From Paenirhizobium daejeonense (GTDB lineage Bacteria; Pseudomonadota; Alphaproteobacteria; Rhizobiales; Rhizobiaceae), in contig NZ_JACLAL010000001.1 in assembly GCF_014280875.1 (NCBI RefSeq), positions 186,001 through 250,000 on the forward strand: DNA of 64,000 bases, written 5' to 3'. Shown piece after piece: positions 55,064 to 63,903 of this stretch. Made by a program: the position numbers and the translations under genes. The number at the start of each line of letters is the position of its first letter. The first letter of the stretch is position 1. Under the pieces are notes generated by a model. The model was not told the DNA's origin and ran no database searches. It was given only the letters and a program-made list of their open reading frames with translations.

Positions 55064-57391
55064 ATGGCCGACGACAACAAATCCATCGCCGCGATCATCG
55101 CTTCCGAGATCAAGGCTCGCCCCGATCAGGTGGCATCCGCCGTGCAGTTGCTGGACGAAGGCGCGACCGTTCCCTTCATTGCCCGTTACCGCAAGGAAGT
55201 GACGGGCGGTCTCGACGATACGCAGTTGCGCGATCTGGCCGAGCGGCTCACATATCTGCGCGAGCTTGCCGCCCGCCGCAAGGCGATCGTCGAGTCGATC
55301 ACCTCGCAGGGCAAGATGACCGACGAACTGATGGTCAAGATTTTCCAGGTCGGCACCAAGGCCGAGCTTGAGGACATCTATCTCCCCTACAAGCCGAAGC
55401 GCCGCACCCGCGCGGAAATCGCCCGCGAAAAGGGCCTGCAGCCGCTGGCCGATGCCATCTGGGCCAACCGCGCCGCCGATCCCCAGCAACTGGCCGAGGC
55501 CTATATCAACGCCGATGTTCCCGACGTGAAGGCGGCTCTCGAAGGCGCGCGCGACATCGTCGCCGAGGCGATTTCGGAAAATGCCGACCTGATTGGCCGT
55601 CTGCGCAATGACATGAAGGATCGCGCAGTTCTCTATTCCAAGGTGGTCGAGGGCAAGGAGAATGCCGGCGAGAAATTCGCCGACTATTTCGATCATTTCG
55701 AACGTTGGGCGACGGTTCCGGGCCATCGCGCGCTCGCCATGCTGCGCGGCTGGAACGAGGAGATGCTGACGCTTTCGATCGAGGTCGACAAGGACGATCC
55801 GTCGCCGGTCAAGCCGGCGCAACGCACCATCGCCGCAGCCTATGAGATCCGTCAGGCCGGCCCGGCCGACAAGTGGCTGATGGAGGCCGCCGGCTGGACA
55901 TGGCGCGTGAAGCTTTCCGTTTCGCTGTCGCTCGACCTGATGCGCGAACTGCGCGAACGTGCAGAGGAAGAAGCGATCCATGTCTTCGCCCGCAACCTCA
56001 AGGACCTGTTGCTCGCCGCCCCCGCCGGCTCTCGCGCCACCATGGGCCTCGATCCGGGTATCCGCACGGGCGTCAAGGTCGCGATTGTCGACGGCACCGG
56101 CAAGCTGCTGGAGACGACGACCGTCTATCCCTTCCCGCCGAAGAACGATGTGCGCGGCACGCAGGTGGAGCTCGCGGGCCTCATCCGCAAGCACAATGTC
56201 GAACTGATCGCCATCGGTAACGGCACTGGCAGCCGCGAGACCGAAAAGCTGGTGGCCGACATGCTCTCGCAGTTTCCTTCGACCGCCGCCAAGCCGACCA
56301 AGGTCATCGTCTCGGAAGCCGGCGCATCCGTCTATTCGGCGTCGGAAGCTGCCGCCCGCGAATTCCCGGGCCTCGACGTTTCGCTGCGTGGCGCCGTCTC
56401 CATCGCCCGCCGCCTGCAGGACCCGCTGGCCGAACTGGTGAAGATCGAGCCGAAGTCGATCGGCGTTGGCCAGTATCAGCACGACGTCGATCAGGGCAAG
56501 CTCGGTCGCTCGCTCGATGCGGTCGTCGAAGACGCGGTGAATGCCGTTGGCGTGGACCTCAACACGGCGTCTGTGCCGCTGCTCGCCCGCGTCTCGGGTC
56601 TCGGCGGCTCGATTGCCGAGGCCATTGTTTCCTATCGCGACCAGACCGGCGCATTCGAAAGCCGGAAGGATCTGCTGAAGGTGCCGCGTCTCGGCGCCCG
56701 CACCTTCGAACAATGTGCGGGCTTCCTGCGCATCCGGAACGGCAAGGAACCGCTCGACGCCTCTTCGGTGCACCCGGAGGCCTATGGTGTGGCGAAGAAG
56801 ATCGTCGCTGCCTGCGGCCGCGACCTGCGCAGCCTGATGGGTGACAGCGCCCTGTTGAAGGGGCTCGACCCCCGCAAGTTCATTGACGAGCAGTTTGGCC
56901 TGCCGACCGTCAAGGACATCATTGCCGAACTCGACAAGCCGGGCCGCGATCCGCGCCCGAGCTTCAAGACGGCGACCTTTGCGGAAGGCGTCGACGAGAT
57001 CACCGACCTCAAGCCCGGCATGATGCTGGAAGGCACCGTCACCAACGTTGCCGCCTTCGGCGCCTTCGTCGATATCGGCGTCCATCAGGACGGCCTCGTG
57101 CACGTGTCCCAGCTCGCCGATCGCTTCGTCAAGGATCCCCATGAGGTGGTCAAGGCGGGAGATGTCGTGAAGGTTCGCGTGGTCGAGGTCGATGTCAAGC
57201 GCAAGCGCATCGCGCTTACCATGCGCAAGGATGGAGGCGAGGCGCCAGCCCCGTCGGCCCGAGATAATCGTGGCCAGTCCAACATGCGCAACTCCGGCGG
57301 CAAGTCGGGCGGCAATCCGGGCGGACGCCAGGACGCGCCTGCCATCGGCGGTCTGGGTGCCGCTCTGGCCGAAGCCATGCGCAAGAAGTAA
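55064..57391 (+). CDS. tex: Tex-family S1 RNA-binding protein
   Basis: A 775-residue Tex protein, a nucleic-acid-binding factor linked to transcription. The N-terminal region has [35 protein letters not shown]. The YqgF/RNase H-like core contains [21 protein letters not shown]. Helix-hairpin-helix repeats follow ([20 protein letters not shown]). The C-terminal S1 domain is at about 645-720 ([32 protein letters not shown]). The end is Gly/Asn-rich and basic. The start is [11 protein letters not shown] with GGAG 15 bases upstream; 53 upstream in-frame residues were dropped. It is monocistronic and followed by a large hairpin. Confidence 0.95.
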   Translation: MADDNKSIAAIIASEIKARPDQVASAVQLLDEGATVPFIARYRKEVTGGLDDTQLRDLAERLTYLRELAARRKAIVESITSQGKMTDELMVKIFQVGTKAELEDIYLPYKPKRRTRAEIAREKGLQPLADAIWANRAADPQQLAEAYINADVPDVKAALEGARDIVAEAISENADLIGRLRNDMKDRAVLYSKVVEGKENAGEKFADYFDHFERWATVPGHRALAMLRGWNEEMLTLSIEVDKDDPSPVKPAQRTIAAAYEIRQAGPADKWLMEAAGWTWRVKLSVSLSLDLMRELRERAEEEAIHVFARNLKDLLLAAPAGSRATMGLDPGIRTGVKVAIVDGTGKLLETTTVYPFPPKNDVRGTQVELAGLIRKHNVELIAIGNGTGSRETEKLVADMLSQFPSTAAKPTKVIVSEAGASVYSASEAAAREFPGLDVSLRGAVSIARRLQDPLAELVKIEPKSIGVGQYQHDVDQGKLGRSLDAVVEDAVNAVGVDLNTASVPLLARVSGLGGSIAEAIVSYRDQTGAFESRKDLLKVPRLGARTFEQCAGFLRIRNGKEPLDASSVHPEAYGVAKKIVAACGRDLRSLMGDSALLKGLDPRKFIDEQFGLPTVKDIIAELDKPGRDPRPSFKTATFAEGVDEITDLKPGMMLEGTVTNVAAFGAFVDIGVHQDGLVHVSQLADRFVKDPHEVVKAGDVVKVRVVEVDVKRKRIALTMRKDGGEAPAPSARDNRGQSNMRNSGGKSGGNPGGRQDAPAIGGLGAALAEAMRKK

Positions 57392-57409
57392 AACAGGCCA
57401 GGGCTTCAC

Positions 57410-57453
57410 CGCATGCCGCACGAAGATCTCATGGTTGTTTCGTGCGGCATGCG
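57410..57453. terminator. Large hairpin after tex
   Basis: CGCATGCCGCACGAA (57410-57424) pairs exactly with TTCGTGCGGCATGCG (57439-57453) around a 14-base loop. It lies 18 bases past the tex stop. There is no T-run, so it may protect the mRNA end or be a repeat. Confidence 0.6.
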
Positions 57454-57671
57454 TGAAAACAAGGGCTTGGCAAGCGGGGGAGCGAGTGCCCCGAAATCGC
57501 GCTGGATGGCGATACAACACTGCTTAAAACTCGGCCGAGGTGTGCCCCCGAAAGACCTTCGCTGAACGATGCCTCAAAAAATATGAAGCTTCTATAACAA
57601 TGGCGTGCTTGCCTCGCGAGGCAGACGCGATAGATTTTAGACGTTTGTATAAGGCATTATGGGGGCAATGA

Positions 57672-58928
57672 ATGACCTCAAGGCTTGAGGACTTACTGAC
57701 AAAGATCATCCAAAAGGGAAATCTCCGCGTAGCTTTTGCGGATGGCCGGATAAAGACGATCGGAGATGGCAGCGGCGAATTGGTCGCTTTGCGCTTCACC
57801 GATGAAAAGGCAGAAAATGAGCTGGTTTCCGATCCCCAGCTCAGGTTTGGTGAAATCTACATGGACGGTCGGATGATCGTCGAAGAAGGCGATATTTATT
57901 GCCTCCTCGCTCTCATCAAATCGAATACCCTTTCCGAGGGCCTGAACTTCAGCATGATCTGGCGCGGATTGGCGCGCTATTGTCTGACCCGGATCTGCAG
58001 TCTCTTCCCGGTCAATCACAACCGCCGCAACGTTGCACATCACTACGATCTTTCCGCCAAACTCTTCGACCTTTTCCTCGATGAGGACTGGCAATATTCC
58101 TGCGCCTATTTCGAACCCGCCGGCATTTCGCTCGATGAGGCGCAGCTTGCCAAGAAGCGGCATATCGCGGCTAAGCTTCGTCTCGAGAAGGACCAGCGGG
58201 TACTGGAAATCGGCTCCGGCTGGGGCGGTATGGCCATGTACCTCGCCGAGATGGCGGGCGTCGAGGTCAACGGTATCACGCTTTCGACCGAACAGTTGCG
58301 CGTTTCGCGCGGCCGGGCTGCAAAGCGCGGTCTTTCTCCTCGCGTCCGGTTCGATCTTCAGGACTACCGCACCATGCGAGCGACGCCCTTCGACCGCATT
58401 GTCTCCGTCGGCATGTTCGAGCATGTCGGGCCATCCAACTATCGCAACTTCTTCGGAAAGGTTTCGGAGCTCCTGAAGGATGACGGGGTGATGGTGCTCC
58501 ACTCCATCGGCCAGCCCTATCCGGCGCTTTACAACAACCCGTTCTTCGAAAAATACATCTTTCCTGGGGGCTATATTCCCTCCTTGGCCGAGGTGTTGCC
58601 CGCAGTCGAGAAGTCGGGCCTGCTGATCCGCGACGTGGAGATCCTGCCGCTTCACTACGGTTACACGCTCCGGCACTGGCGTCAGCGTTTCCTTGCCCGC
58701 AAGGCCGAGGCCGTGGCGCTATACGACGAACGTTTCTTCCGGATGTGGGAGTTCTATCTCGCCGGCTCGGAAATGGCCTTCACCCACGAGAACTTCTTCA
58801 TCTTTCAGATGCAGATCACCAAGAGCCAGTTCGTCGTGCCCGACAACCGCAATTACATCGCCGAAGCCGAGGCGAAGCTGAAGGCGGCGGAAGCGGCAAG
58901 GGCGCCGCTGGAGAAGGTGGAATTCTAG
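57672..58928 (+). CDS. cfa: Cyclopropane-fatty-acyl-phospholipid synthase
   Basis: A 418-residue enzyme that methylenates unsaturated acyl chains in membrane phospholipids using SAM. The SAM motif is RVLEIGSGWGGMAMYLAEMAG near residue 178. NVAHHYDLSAKLFDLFLDEDWQYSCAYFE is the diagnostic block preceding it, and FDRIVSVGMFEHVGPSNY follows. HENFFIFQMQITKSQ near the end is conserved. Cyclopropanation typically rises in stationary phase or acid. The ATG is the first in frame, with GGGGGCAATG-type purines before it. It is monocistronic, between the tex hairpin and the MipA/OmpV gene. Confidence 0.94.
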   Translation: MTSRLEDLLTKIIQKGNLRVAFADGRIKTIGDGSGELVALRFTDEKAENELVSDPQLRFGEIYMDGRMIVEEGDIYCLLALIKSNTLSEGLNFSMIWRGLARYCLTRICSLFPVNHNRRNVAHHYDLSAKLFDLFLDEDWQYSCAYFEPAGISLDEAQLAKKRHIAAKLRLEKDQRVLEIGSGWGGMAMYLAEMAGVEVNGITLSTEQLRVSRGRAAKRGLSPRVRFDLQDYRTMRATPFDRIVSVGMFEHVGPSNYRNFFGKVSELLKDDGVMVLHSIGQPYPALYNNPFFEKYIFPGGYIPSLAEVLPAVEKSGLLIRDVEILPLHYGYTLRHWRQRFLARKAEAVALYDERFFRMWEFYLAGSEMAFTHENFFIFQMQITKSQFVVPDNRNYIAEAEAKLKAAEAARAPLEKVEF

Positions 58929-59073
58929 AACTGCCGGCGGATGGGAGCAACCCGGGAGGGACGGGGCTGCGGCTCCGTCTTGGTTAATGCTCCGGTAATG
59001 CATTCGTGCGATTTTAACGCATCCTCTCTGCAGATCAGCAGAATTTAAGTATTGCGTTTTTTAGGATCGACCC

Positions 59074-59877
59074 ATGCGAAAGCCGGCGCTTGCTCTCGTT
59101 TCCGCGAGCTTTTTCAGTATTATTGCCACCGAAAGCCATGCTGGCGAACATTTATGGTCCGGCGACTGGTACCTTACACTTGGCGGCGCCGGAATTTCCG
59201 GCCCGAAGTTCGAAGGCGCCGATAGCCGCAAGCTCTCCTTCTCGCCGATCATCTCGCTCGGTCGTCAGGGCAGCGGCTCGCGTTTCTCGTCGCGCAACGA
59301 CAGCGCATCGCTGGCTATCGTCGATACCGACATGTTCCGCGCCGGTATCGCCGGCAAGTTCGTGCCCGCGCGCGATTCCGATGACTACCGCGACATCAAG
59401 GGACTTTCCGACGTCAAGTGGGGCGCCGAACTCGGCGGCTTCGTCGATGTCTACCCGACCGATTTTGTCCGTCTGCGTGGCGAGTTGCGCCAGGGCATCC
59501 GCAGCCATGACGGCCTCGTTGCCGATCTTTCGGCGGATGTCTTCACCGATATCGCCCCGGATATCCAGCTTTCCGGTGGTCCGCGCGCCCGTTACGCAAC
59601 GAGCGGCTACTCCAAGGCCTATTATGGTGTGAATGCCGAGGAATCAGCAGCATCCGGCCTCAGCCAGTATGATCCGGATGGCGGCTGGCAGTCAGTCGGT
59701 GTCGGCACCGCGCTCACCTGGAAGGCGACCGAACAGCTCTCCACCAGCGCCTTTGCCGAATACTCCCGACTGGTTGGCACCGCCGGCGACAGCTCGCTGG
59801 TTCAGGAACGCGGCTCCCGCAACCAGTTCATGTTCGGCGTTTCCGCCAGCTACAAGTTCGGCTTCAGCCTCGATTGA
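59074..59877 (+). CDS. MipA/OmpV family outer membrane protein
   Basis: A 267-residue beta-barrel protein with a signal peptide (MRKPALALVSASFFSIIATESHA-GE). WYLTLGGAGISGPKFEGADSRKLSFSPIISLGR is the family N-terminus, then alternating aromatic and polar strands to a terminal FGVSASYKFGFSLD, ending close to a C-terminal aromatic. MipA/OmpV proteins scaffold peptidoglycan enzymes or respond to osmotic stress in other bacteria; here the role is inferred from family only. It is monocistronic and convergent with the lipoprotein gene. Confidence 0.9.
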   Translation: MRKPALALVSASFFSIIATESHAGEHLWSGDWYLTLGGAGISGPKFEGADSRKLSFSPIISLGRQGSGSRFSSRNDSASLAIVDTDMFRAGIAGKFVPARDSDDYRDIKGLSDVKWGAELGGFVDVYPTDFVRLRGELRQGIRSHDGLVADLSADVFTDIAPDIQLSGGPRARYATSGYSKAYYGVNAEESAASGLSQYDPDGGWQSVGVGTALTWKATEQLSTSAFAEYSRLVGTAGDSSLVQERGSRNQFMFGVSASYKFGFSLD

Positions 59878-59918
59878 GGCCGAAGCAGTGTCGGCATTTC
59901 CGGCAGCAGCCCGAAACG

Positions 59919-59949
59919 GTTCCGCCTCAGGAAACACCTGACGCGGAAC
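59919..59949. terminator. Nested hairpin between convergent genes
   Basis: GTTCCGC, c, TCAGG, aaaca, CCTGA, c, GCGGAAC: a 12-bp stem with one mismatch and a 5-base loop. It sits between the MipA/OmpV and lipoprotein stops. No strong T-run on either side. Confidence 0.55.
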
Positions 59950-59951
59950 GT

Positions 59952-60707
59952 CTAGATTTTGTCGGGGTTGATCGACACCACGACGTAGGAATACTCGGTG
60001 GTGTCGTCGCTACGGCCCTCAAGCGTCCCGCCGATGCCACGACCTGTGACCTTTGTCTTGCCGTCCGCAGTCGTCACTGTGCCGCCGACGGCAGCGCCCG
60101 CCGAGGCCCCGGCATACTGGTTGGTGACGTCCGTGAGTTTATCGGCGCGCAGCGCGTTGAGAACGAGGATGACATCGCTGCCGTGTGCTTTTCGTTCCTT
60201 GATAAGCGCGCGGCATTCGTTGCCGATCTTCGCCATCACGAGTTTCGCGCCCGCATCCGTCAGGGTCAATTCGCGGACGTTCTCCAGCGTATAGACGCGT
60301 GAACCCTTGCCTCCTGCATCTGCGGAAACCTGACCAATGCGCCACAGCTCACCCGTGGAGAGAGCTGCGCCATATGTCCGGCTCGCATCCACAGTCTTTT
60401 TCACCACCCTGACCGGCTCTTCGACGATGACATGCTGGTCAATCTCTTTCAGCGCACCGGTTTTCAGGAAGTCGTCGTAGCACATGGCATTGTAGACGGT
60501 GCCGTTGCCAGTGACGAATTTCGGTCTGTTGCCTTGCCCTGAAAAGTAGAGGTGCCCCACCTCGATTCCGCTCGTCGGCGCTACCGACGCATAGCCACGA
60601 GGCTGGATGCTTTCCAGCGTCGCTTGCGGGGGCGGTTTGGGCGCCCCTGTTACGGTACAGCCGGCGAGCGCTGCGCCTGTTGCGATGAGTAGCATGTGAT
60701 CTCGCAT
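59952..60707 (-). CDS. Predicted lipoprotein of unknown function
   Basis: A 251-residue protein with the lipoprotein leader MRDHMLLIATGAALAGC (lipobox LAGC at residues 14-17). No known domain was recognised. A late segment (YAGASAGAAVGGTVTTADGKTKVTGRGIGG) is glycine-rich and resembles a glycine zipper, suggesting membrane insertion or oligomers. Other stretches are mixed alpha/beta. The start at 60707 follows GGGGGA; earlier in-frame ATGs at 60728 and 60743 lie in A/T-rich DNA without a site. Its upstream DNA is unusually A/T-rich and dyad-filled. It is convergent with the MipA/OmpV gene and divergent from ubiA. Confidence 0.75.
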   Translation of the reverse strand: MRDHMLLIATGAALAGCTVTGAPKPPPQATLESIQPRGYASVAPTSGIEVGHLYFSGQGNRPKFVTGNGTVYNAMCYDDFLKTGALKEIDQHVIVEEPVRVVKKTVDASRTYGAALSTGELWRIGQVSADAGGKGSRVYTLENVRELTLTDAGAKLVMAKIGNECRALIKERKAHGSDVILVLNALRADKLTDVTNQYAGASAGAAVGGTVTTADGKTKVTGRGIGGTLEGRSDDTTEYSYVVVSINPDKI

Positions 60708-60719
60708 TGATTCCCCCAA

Positions 60720-60808
60720 TGATTGCATTATTAAAAAATACAATCATTGATATCGATCCGATGCAATGTGAATTCTTTTAAAAATTGCATTATAAAAATA
60801 AATGCAAT
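60720..60808. promoter_or_regulatory. A/T-rich dyad cluster upstream of the lipoprotein gene
   Basis: TGATTG (60720) pairs with CAATCA (60741-60746); ATTGCAT (60784-60790) pairs with ATGCAAT (60802-60808). A third ATGCAAT lies at 60761. About 90 bases are strongly A/T-rich compared with the surroundings. It is a plausible site for a nucleoid-associated or dimeric regulator acting on the lipoprotein gene, ubiA or both. Confidence 0.45.
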
Positions 60809-60884
60809 CTTGAATTGCCGTCGATTGTAGCGGCGGGCGGCGATCCCGCTTGACCGGACTCCGGCCGCGCCCTTAGATGGCCTG

Positions 60885-61838
60885 ATGCAACAGACAGATG
60901 ACTTCGCCGGCCGCGTCGCCGATGCGCGTTCCGATAATTGGGTTCACCGAACCCTGCCTCGCAGCTGGTGGCCCTACGCGCAGCTTGCGCGCTGGGACAG
61001 GCCGATCGGCTGGCAATTGCTGATGTGGCCGTGCTTCTGGTCGTCGGCCATGGCCGCCAATGCGCTGGCGTCGGAAGGGCGTCTGTCCTTTTCGCTCTTC
61101 TTTTTTCATCTCTTTCTGTTCTTCGTCGGTTCGGTGGCCATGCGCGGGGCGGGCTGCACCTATAACGATCTCGTGGACCACAATATCGATATGCAGGTCG
61201 CGCGCACCCGCTCTCGGCCCTTGCCGTCGGGCCGCGTCAGCCGCAAGGAAGCGAAGATCTTCATCCTGGCTCAGGCGCTGGTCGGGTTGGCGGTGCTGCT
61301 CTGCTTCAACGGCTTTTCCATCGTCCTCGGTATCCTGTCGCTGGCGATCGTTGCCATCTATCCCTTCGCCAAGCGCTTTACCGACTGGCCGCAATTCTTC
61401 CTCGGTCTCGCCTTCTCCTGGGGTGGGCTGATGGGCTGGGCCGGTCTGCAGGGCGCGCTATCGCTCTCCGCCGTGCTGCTTTACGTTGCCGCCGTCGCCT
61501 GGACGATCGGTTACGACACGATCTACGCCCATCAGGACAAGGAGGACGACGCACTCGTTGGTGTTCGCTCCACCGCGCGGCTGTTCGGAGATGATACACG
61601 TTACTGGCTGATTGCCCTTTACGGCATAACTTTCCTGCTGCTTCTGGCAGCCTTCATCGCGGCGGGTGTAGGTTTCTTCGCCTATCTCGGCCTGTTTGTC
61701 GCGCTCGGCATGCTGGTCTGGCAGATCGTCGTTATCGATATCGATAATGCAGACCAGTGCCTTGCCCTGTTCAAGTCCAACAACCGCGTCGGCCTGATCC
61801 TCTTTGCTGGCCTGCTTCTGGCAATTCCCTTCGCCTGA
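60885..61838 (+). CDS. ubiA: 4-hydroxybenzoate polyprenyltransferase
   Basis: A 317-residue UbiA-type membrane enzyme that joins the polyprenyl chain to 4-hydroxybenzoate in ubiquinone synthesis. Eight or nine membrane helices are visible. The first aspartate motif is CTYNDLVDHNIDMQVARTRSRPLPSG, and the second is YDTIYAHQDKEDDALVGVRS. Its prenyl donor would be made by the synthase at 33971-34987. The ATG is the first in frame. A terminator-like hairpin follows at 61869-61887. Assignment is secure. Confidence 0.95.
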   Translation: MQQTDDFAGRVADARSDNWVHRTLPRSWWPYAQLARWDRPIGWQLLMWPCFWSSAMAANALASEGRLSFSLFFFHLFLFFVGSVAMRGAGCTYNDLVDHNIDMQVARTRSRPLPSGRVSRKEAKIFILAQALVGLAVLLCFNGFSIVLGILSLAIVAIYPFAKRFTDWPQFFLGLAFSWGGLMGWAGLQGALSLSAVLLYVAAVAWTIGYDTIYAHQDKEDDALVGVRSTARLFGDDTRYWLIALYGITFLLLLAAFIAAGVGFFAYLGLFVALGMLVWQIVVIDIDNADQCLALFKSNNRVGLILFAGLLLAIPFA

Positions 61839-61868
61839 TTTTCCAGACTGCATGAAGACCTGATCCAT

Positions 61869-61887
61869 CGCCCGGAATTGCCGGGCG
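61869..61887 (+). terminator. Terminator of ubiA
   Basis: CGCCCGG pairs with CCGGGCG across the loop AATTG, followed by a T-rich stretch. It lies 30 bases after the ubiA stop. Confidence 0.7.
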
Positions 61888-61911
61888 ATTTGCTTTTGCC
61901 TTTTGTCTCAA

Positions 61912-61932
61912 AATAGGGTACCCCCCTATATT
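61912..61932 (+). promoter_or_regulatory. Putative DmeR operator
   Basis: ATAGGG-N5-CCCTAT, with a six-C run, flanked by A/T: the G/C-tract plus A/T-flank pattern bound by RcnR/CsoR-type regulators. It ends directly at the dmeR start codon. No other ribosome site is visible there. Confidence 0.6.
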
Positions 61933-62211
61933 ATGAGTCATACGATAAAACATCAGGCAAAGCTGCTCGCCCGTGTCCGGCGGATGAAGGGGCAGATGGA
62001 AGCCATCGAAACCGCGCTGCTGGCGGAAGCGCCCTGCGGCGACGTTCTCAATATGGTCGCTTCGGTCCGTGGCGCGATCACCGGCCTGACGGCGGAACTG
62101 ATCGAGGATCACATCCGCGAACATGTGGTCAATCCAGACCGCGAGGAAAACCCCGAGCGCGCCAGGGGGGCTGCAGAACTCATCGATGTCATCAGGAGCT
62201 ATCTGAAATGA
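61933..62211 (+). CDS. dmeR: RcnR/DmeR-type nickel-cobalt sensing repressor
   Basis: A 92-residue all-helical metal sensor of the CsoR/RcnR family. All four ligand positions of the RcnR subgroup are present: His3, Cys35, His60 and His64, which argues for Co2+/Ni2+ and not Cu+ (CsoR) or formaldehyde (FrmR). QAKLLARVRRMKGQMEAIETALL is the family opening. The ATG at 61933 is the one that puts His3 and Cys35 in register; ten upstream residues were dropped. It has no Shine-Dalgarno sequence. Its stop overlaps the dmeF start (ATGA), so the two are coupled. It should repress dmeRF until metal binds. Confidence 0.9.
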   Translation: MSHTIKHQAKLLARVRRMKGQMEAIETALLAEAPCGDVLNMVASVRGAITGLTAELIEDHIREHVVNPDREENPERARGAAELIDVIRSYLK

Positions 62212-63251
62212 CGCACGACCACGACGATCACCATCACCATCATCCGCATTTTCACCCCCATCAGCATCCCCATATTTCTGGCCAGCCGCGACTGCCCGCA
62301 AGCCATCAACACATGTTCCTGGGCGCGGACCACCAGCGCAACGCCCGCAAGACATGGGCGGTCATCGCCATCACCACGGTCATGATGGTGGGCGAGATCG
62401 CCGCCGGAACGCTGTTCGGTTCCATGGCCCTGCTGGCGGATGGCTGGCACATGGCAACCCATGCCGGCGCCATCCTGATCTCGGCGCTCGCCTATCGCTA
62501 TGCGTTGAAGAATGTCGGCAACGAGCGCTTCACCTTCGGCACCGGCAAGTTCGGCGATCTCGCGGCATTCTCGAGCGCAATCGTGCTGGCCATGGTGGCG
62601 CTGCTGATAGGCTGGGAAAGCCTGATGCGTTTCCGCAATCCGGTGGCCATCGATTTCAACGAGGCGATCGCGGTTGCTGTCCTCGGTCTCGTCATCAATC
62701 TCGTCTGCGCCTGGCTGCTCTGGGACGATCACGACCATCACGGCGCCGGCCACGGTCATCATTATGGCCAACGCGATCACGCCGGCAGCCATGCTCATGC
62801 AGGCAGTCACGCCCATGGCGGTGGCGACACCAACCTGCGAGCTGCCTATGTGCATGTGGTCGCCGATGCGCTCACATCGGTTCTCGCCATTGCCGGTCTG
62901 TTTGCCGGCAGCTTTTACGGCTGGCTTTGGCTCGACCCGATCATCGGCCTCGTCGGTACGGTCATCATTGCCCGCTGGGCCTATGGCCTGATGCGCCAGG
63001 CGGGTGGTGTCCTTCTCGATTACGTTCCCCGCAGCGAGGACCTGCCGGATGAAATTCGCGCAATCATCGAACCGGAGGGGGCGACGATCGCTGACCTGCA
63101 TGTCTGGCAGCTTGGCCCCGGCCATCACGGCGCCATCGTTTCGCTGACGGCGACTGAACCGCACGCCCCGTCCTACTATCGCGAGAAACTCGCCCGCATT
63201 CCCGACCTGTCGCATGTCACGGTCGAGGTCGAACGCGCAGCTGCTGCCTGA
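62208..63251 (+). CDS. dmeF: Cation diffusion facilitator, nickel-cobalt exporter DmeF
   Basis: A 347-residue CDF transporter that exports divalent metal in exchange for protons. The N-terminus is extremely His-rich (a run of five His within residues 8-12), and a second His-rich loop lies at about 175-205 (DHDHHGAGHGHHYGQRDHAGSHAHAG). Six membrane helices are visible. The transport-site motifs are HMATH (replacing the HxxxD of zinc CDFs) in LADGWHMATHAG and HVVADALTS in the later helix. It starts within the dmeR stop. Family members in Rhizobium and Agrobacterium give cobalt and nickel resistance. Confidence 0.93.
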   Translation: MTHDHDDHHHHHPHFHPHQHPHISGQPRLPASHQHMFLGADHQRNARKTWAVIAITTVMMVGEIAAGTLFGSMALLADGWHMATHAGAILISALAYRYALKNVGNERFTFGTGKFGDLAAFSSAIVLAMVALLIGWESLMRFRNPVAIDFNEAIAVAVLGLVINLVCAWLLWDDHDHHGAGHGHHYGQRDHAGSHAHAGSHAHGGGDTNLRAAYVHVVADALTSVLAIAGLFAGSFYGWLWLDPIIGLVGTVIIARWAYGLMRQAGGVLLDYVPRSEDLPDEIRAIIEPEGATIADLHVWQLGPGHHGAIVSLTATEPHAPSYYREKLARIPDLSHVTVEVERAAAA

Positions 63252-63274
63252 CCTGTGTTCCGTTCTGAAACGAC

Positions 63275-63306
63275 AAAGGGGTCAGAACGCCGTTCGGACC
63301 CCTTTT
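63275..63306. terminator. Bidirectional terminator between dmeF and the DUF6101-like gene
   Basis: AAAGGGGTC pairs with GGACCCCTTTT across an inner GAAC/GTTC stem. A-rich and T-rich ends let it work for both convergent genes. Confidence 0.88.
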
Positions 63307-63330
63307 GTATGTGCCGACCCTGTTAACGGA

Positions 63331-63903
63331 TCAGTTGCGGGCGATGATTTCCTTGCCGGAAATCTTCATGGTCACGCCCAGCTTCCCGGTGGTGCGGCGC
63401 ACGAGGAAGCGCGGCCGGCGTTCGGCGAAATAGGAATGGCGGCGGCGCGGCTGGGTTTCTCGGGCGCGGACGTCGCCGAGGTGCTCCTCGAGCGGACGGG
63501 CAACGCCATCGGCCTCGACCATCAGCATGGGAATGCGGAAGGCGTCGGACCAGTTGCGCCAGTCTGCGGCGATATCGCAGAGATCATGGGCGACCAGCAG
63601 CGGAATGCAGAGTTCCGGGTCTTCATGGTGCAGTTCGAGTGTCACGGTAACCTCTCCGTCTCCATGGTCGATCGCGCGGGCAGCGACCCCCTTGAAGGCG
63701 CGGGCCGGCAGCGCGAACGAGAGCGGCAAACCGCTGCCCTGCAGGATCTTTCTGAGGACTGCGCCCCGTTCGTCAATCGTAATGGTGACATCGCCGGACG
63801 CTCCGCGCAATGCGTAGGTGACCTGCTGCGGAAAACGGGACGGATCCAGTCGCAACGTTGCCCCTGCCCATGCGGGCTTCAAAACCGTGTTCGTCATCTT
63901 CAT
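63331..63903 (-). CDS. DUF6101-like protein of unknown function
   Basis: A 190-residue protein, LKPAWAGATLRLDPSRFPQQVTYAL at the N-terminus and RRTTGKLGVTMKISGKEIIARN at the end. It resembles, from memory, the rhizobial DUF6101 family. No signal peptide, membrane segment or catalytic motif is seen. The middle (GDGEVTVTLELHHEDPELCIPLLVAHD) looks like a beta sandwich; PilZ-like or SRPBCC-like folds cannot be excluded. AAGGG lies 4 bases before the ATG, which favours this start over the next ATG at 63897. It converges with dmeF through a shared terminator. Confidence 0.7.
   Translation of the reverse strand: MKMTNTVLKPAWAGATLRLDPSRFPQQVTYALRGASGDVTITIDERGAVLRKILQGSGLPLSFALPARAFKGVAARAIDHGDGEVTVTLELHHEDPELCIPLLVAHDLCDIAADWRNWSDAFRIPMLMVEADGVARPLEEHLGDVRARETQPRRRHSYFAERRPRFLVRRTTGKLGVTMKISGKEIIARN

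Noticed and set aside
55022..57520. An 832-codon open frame antisense to tex
   Set aside because: It mirrors the whole tex gene. High-GC codon bias opens the opposite strand; the tex frame has the S1 and YqgF domains, while the mirror has no family resemblance.
62215..62820. Repeated CAC/CAT-rich DNA in dmeF considered as a repeat array or CRISPR
   Set aside because: The repeats encode the His-rich metal-binding segments and lack regular spacers.
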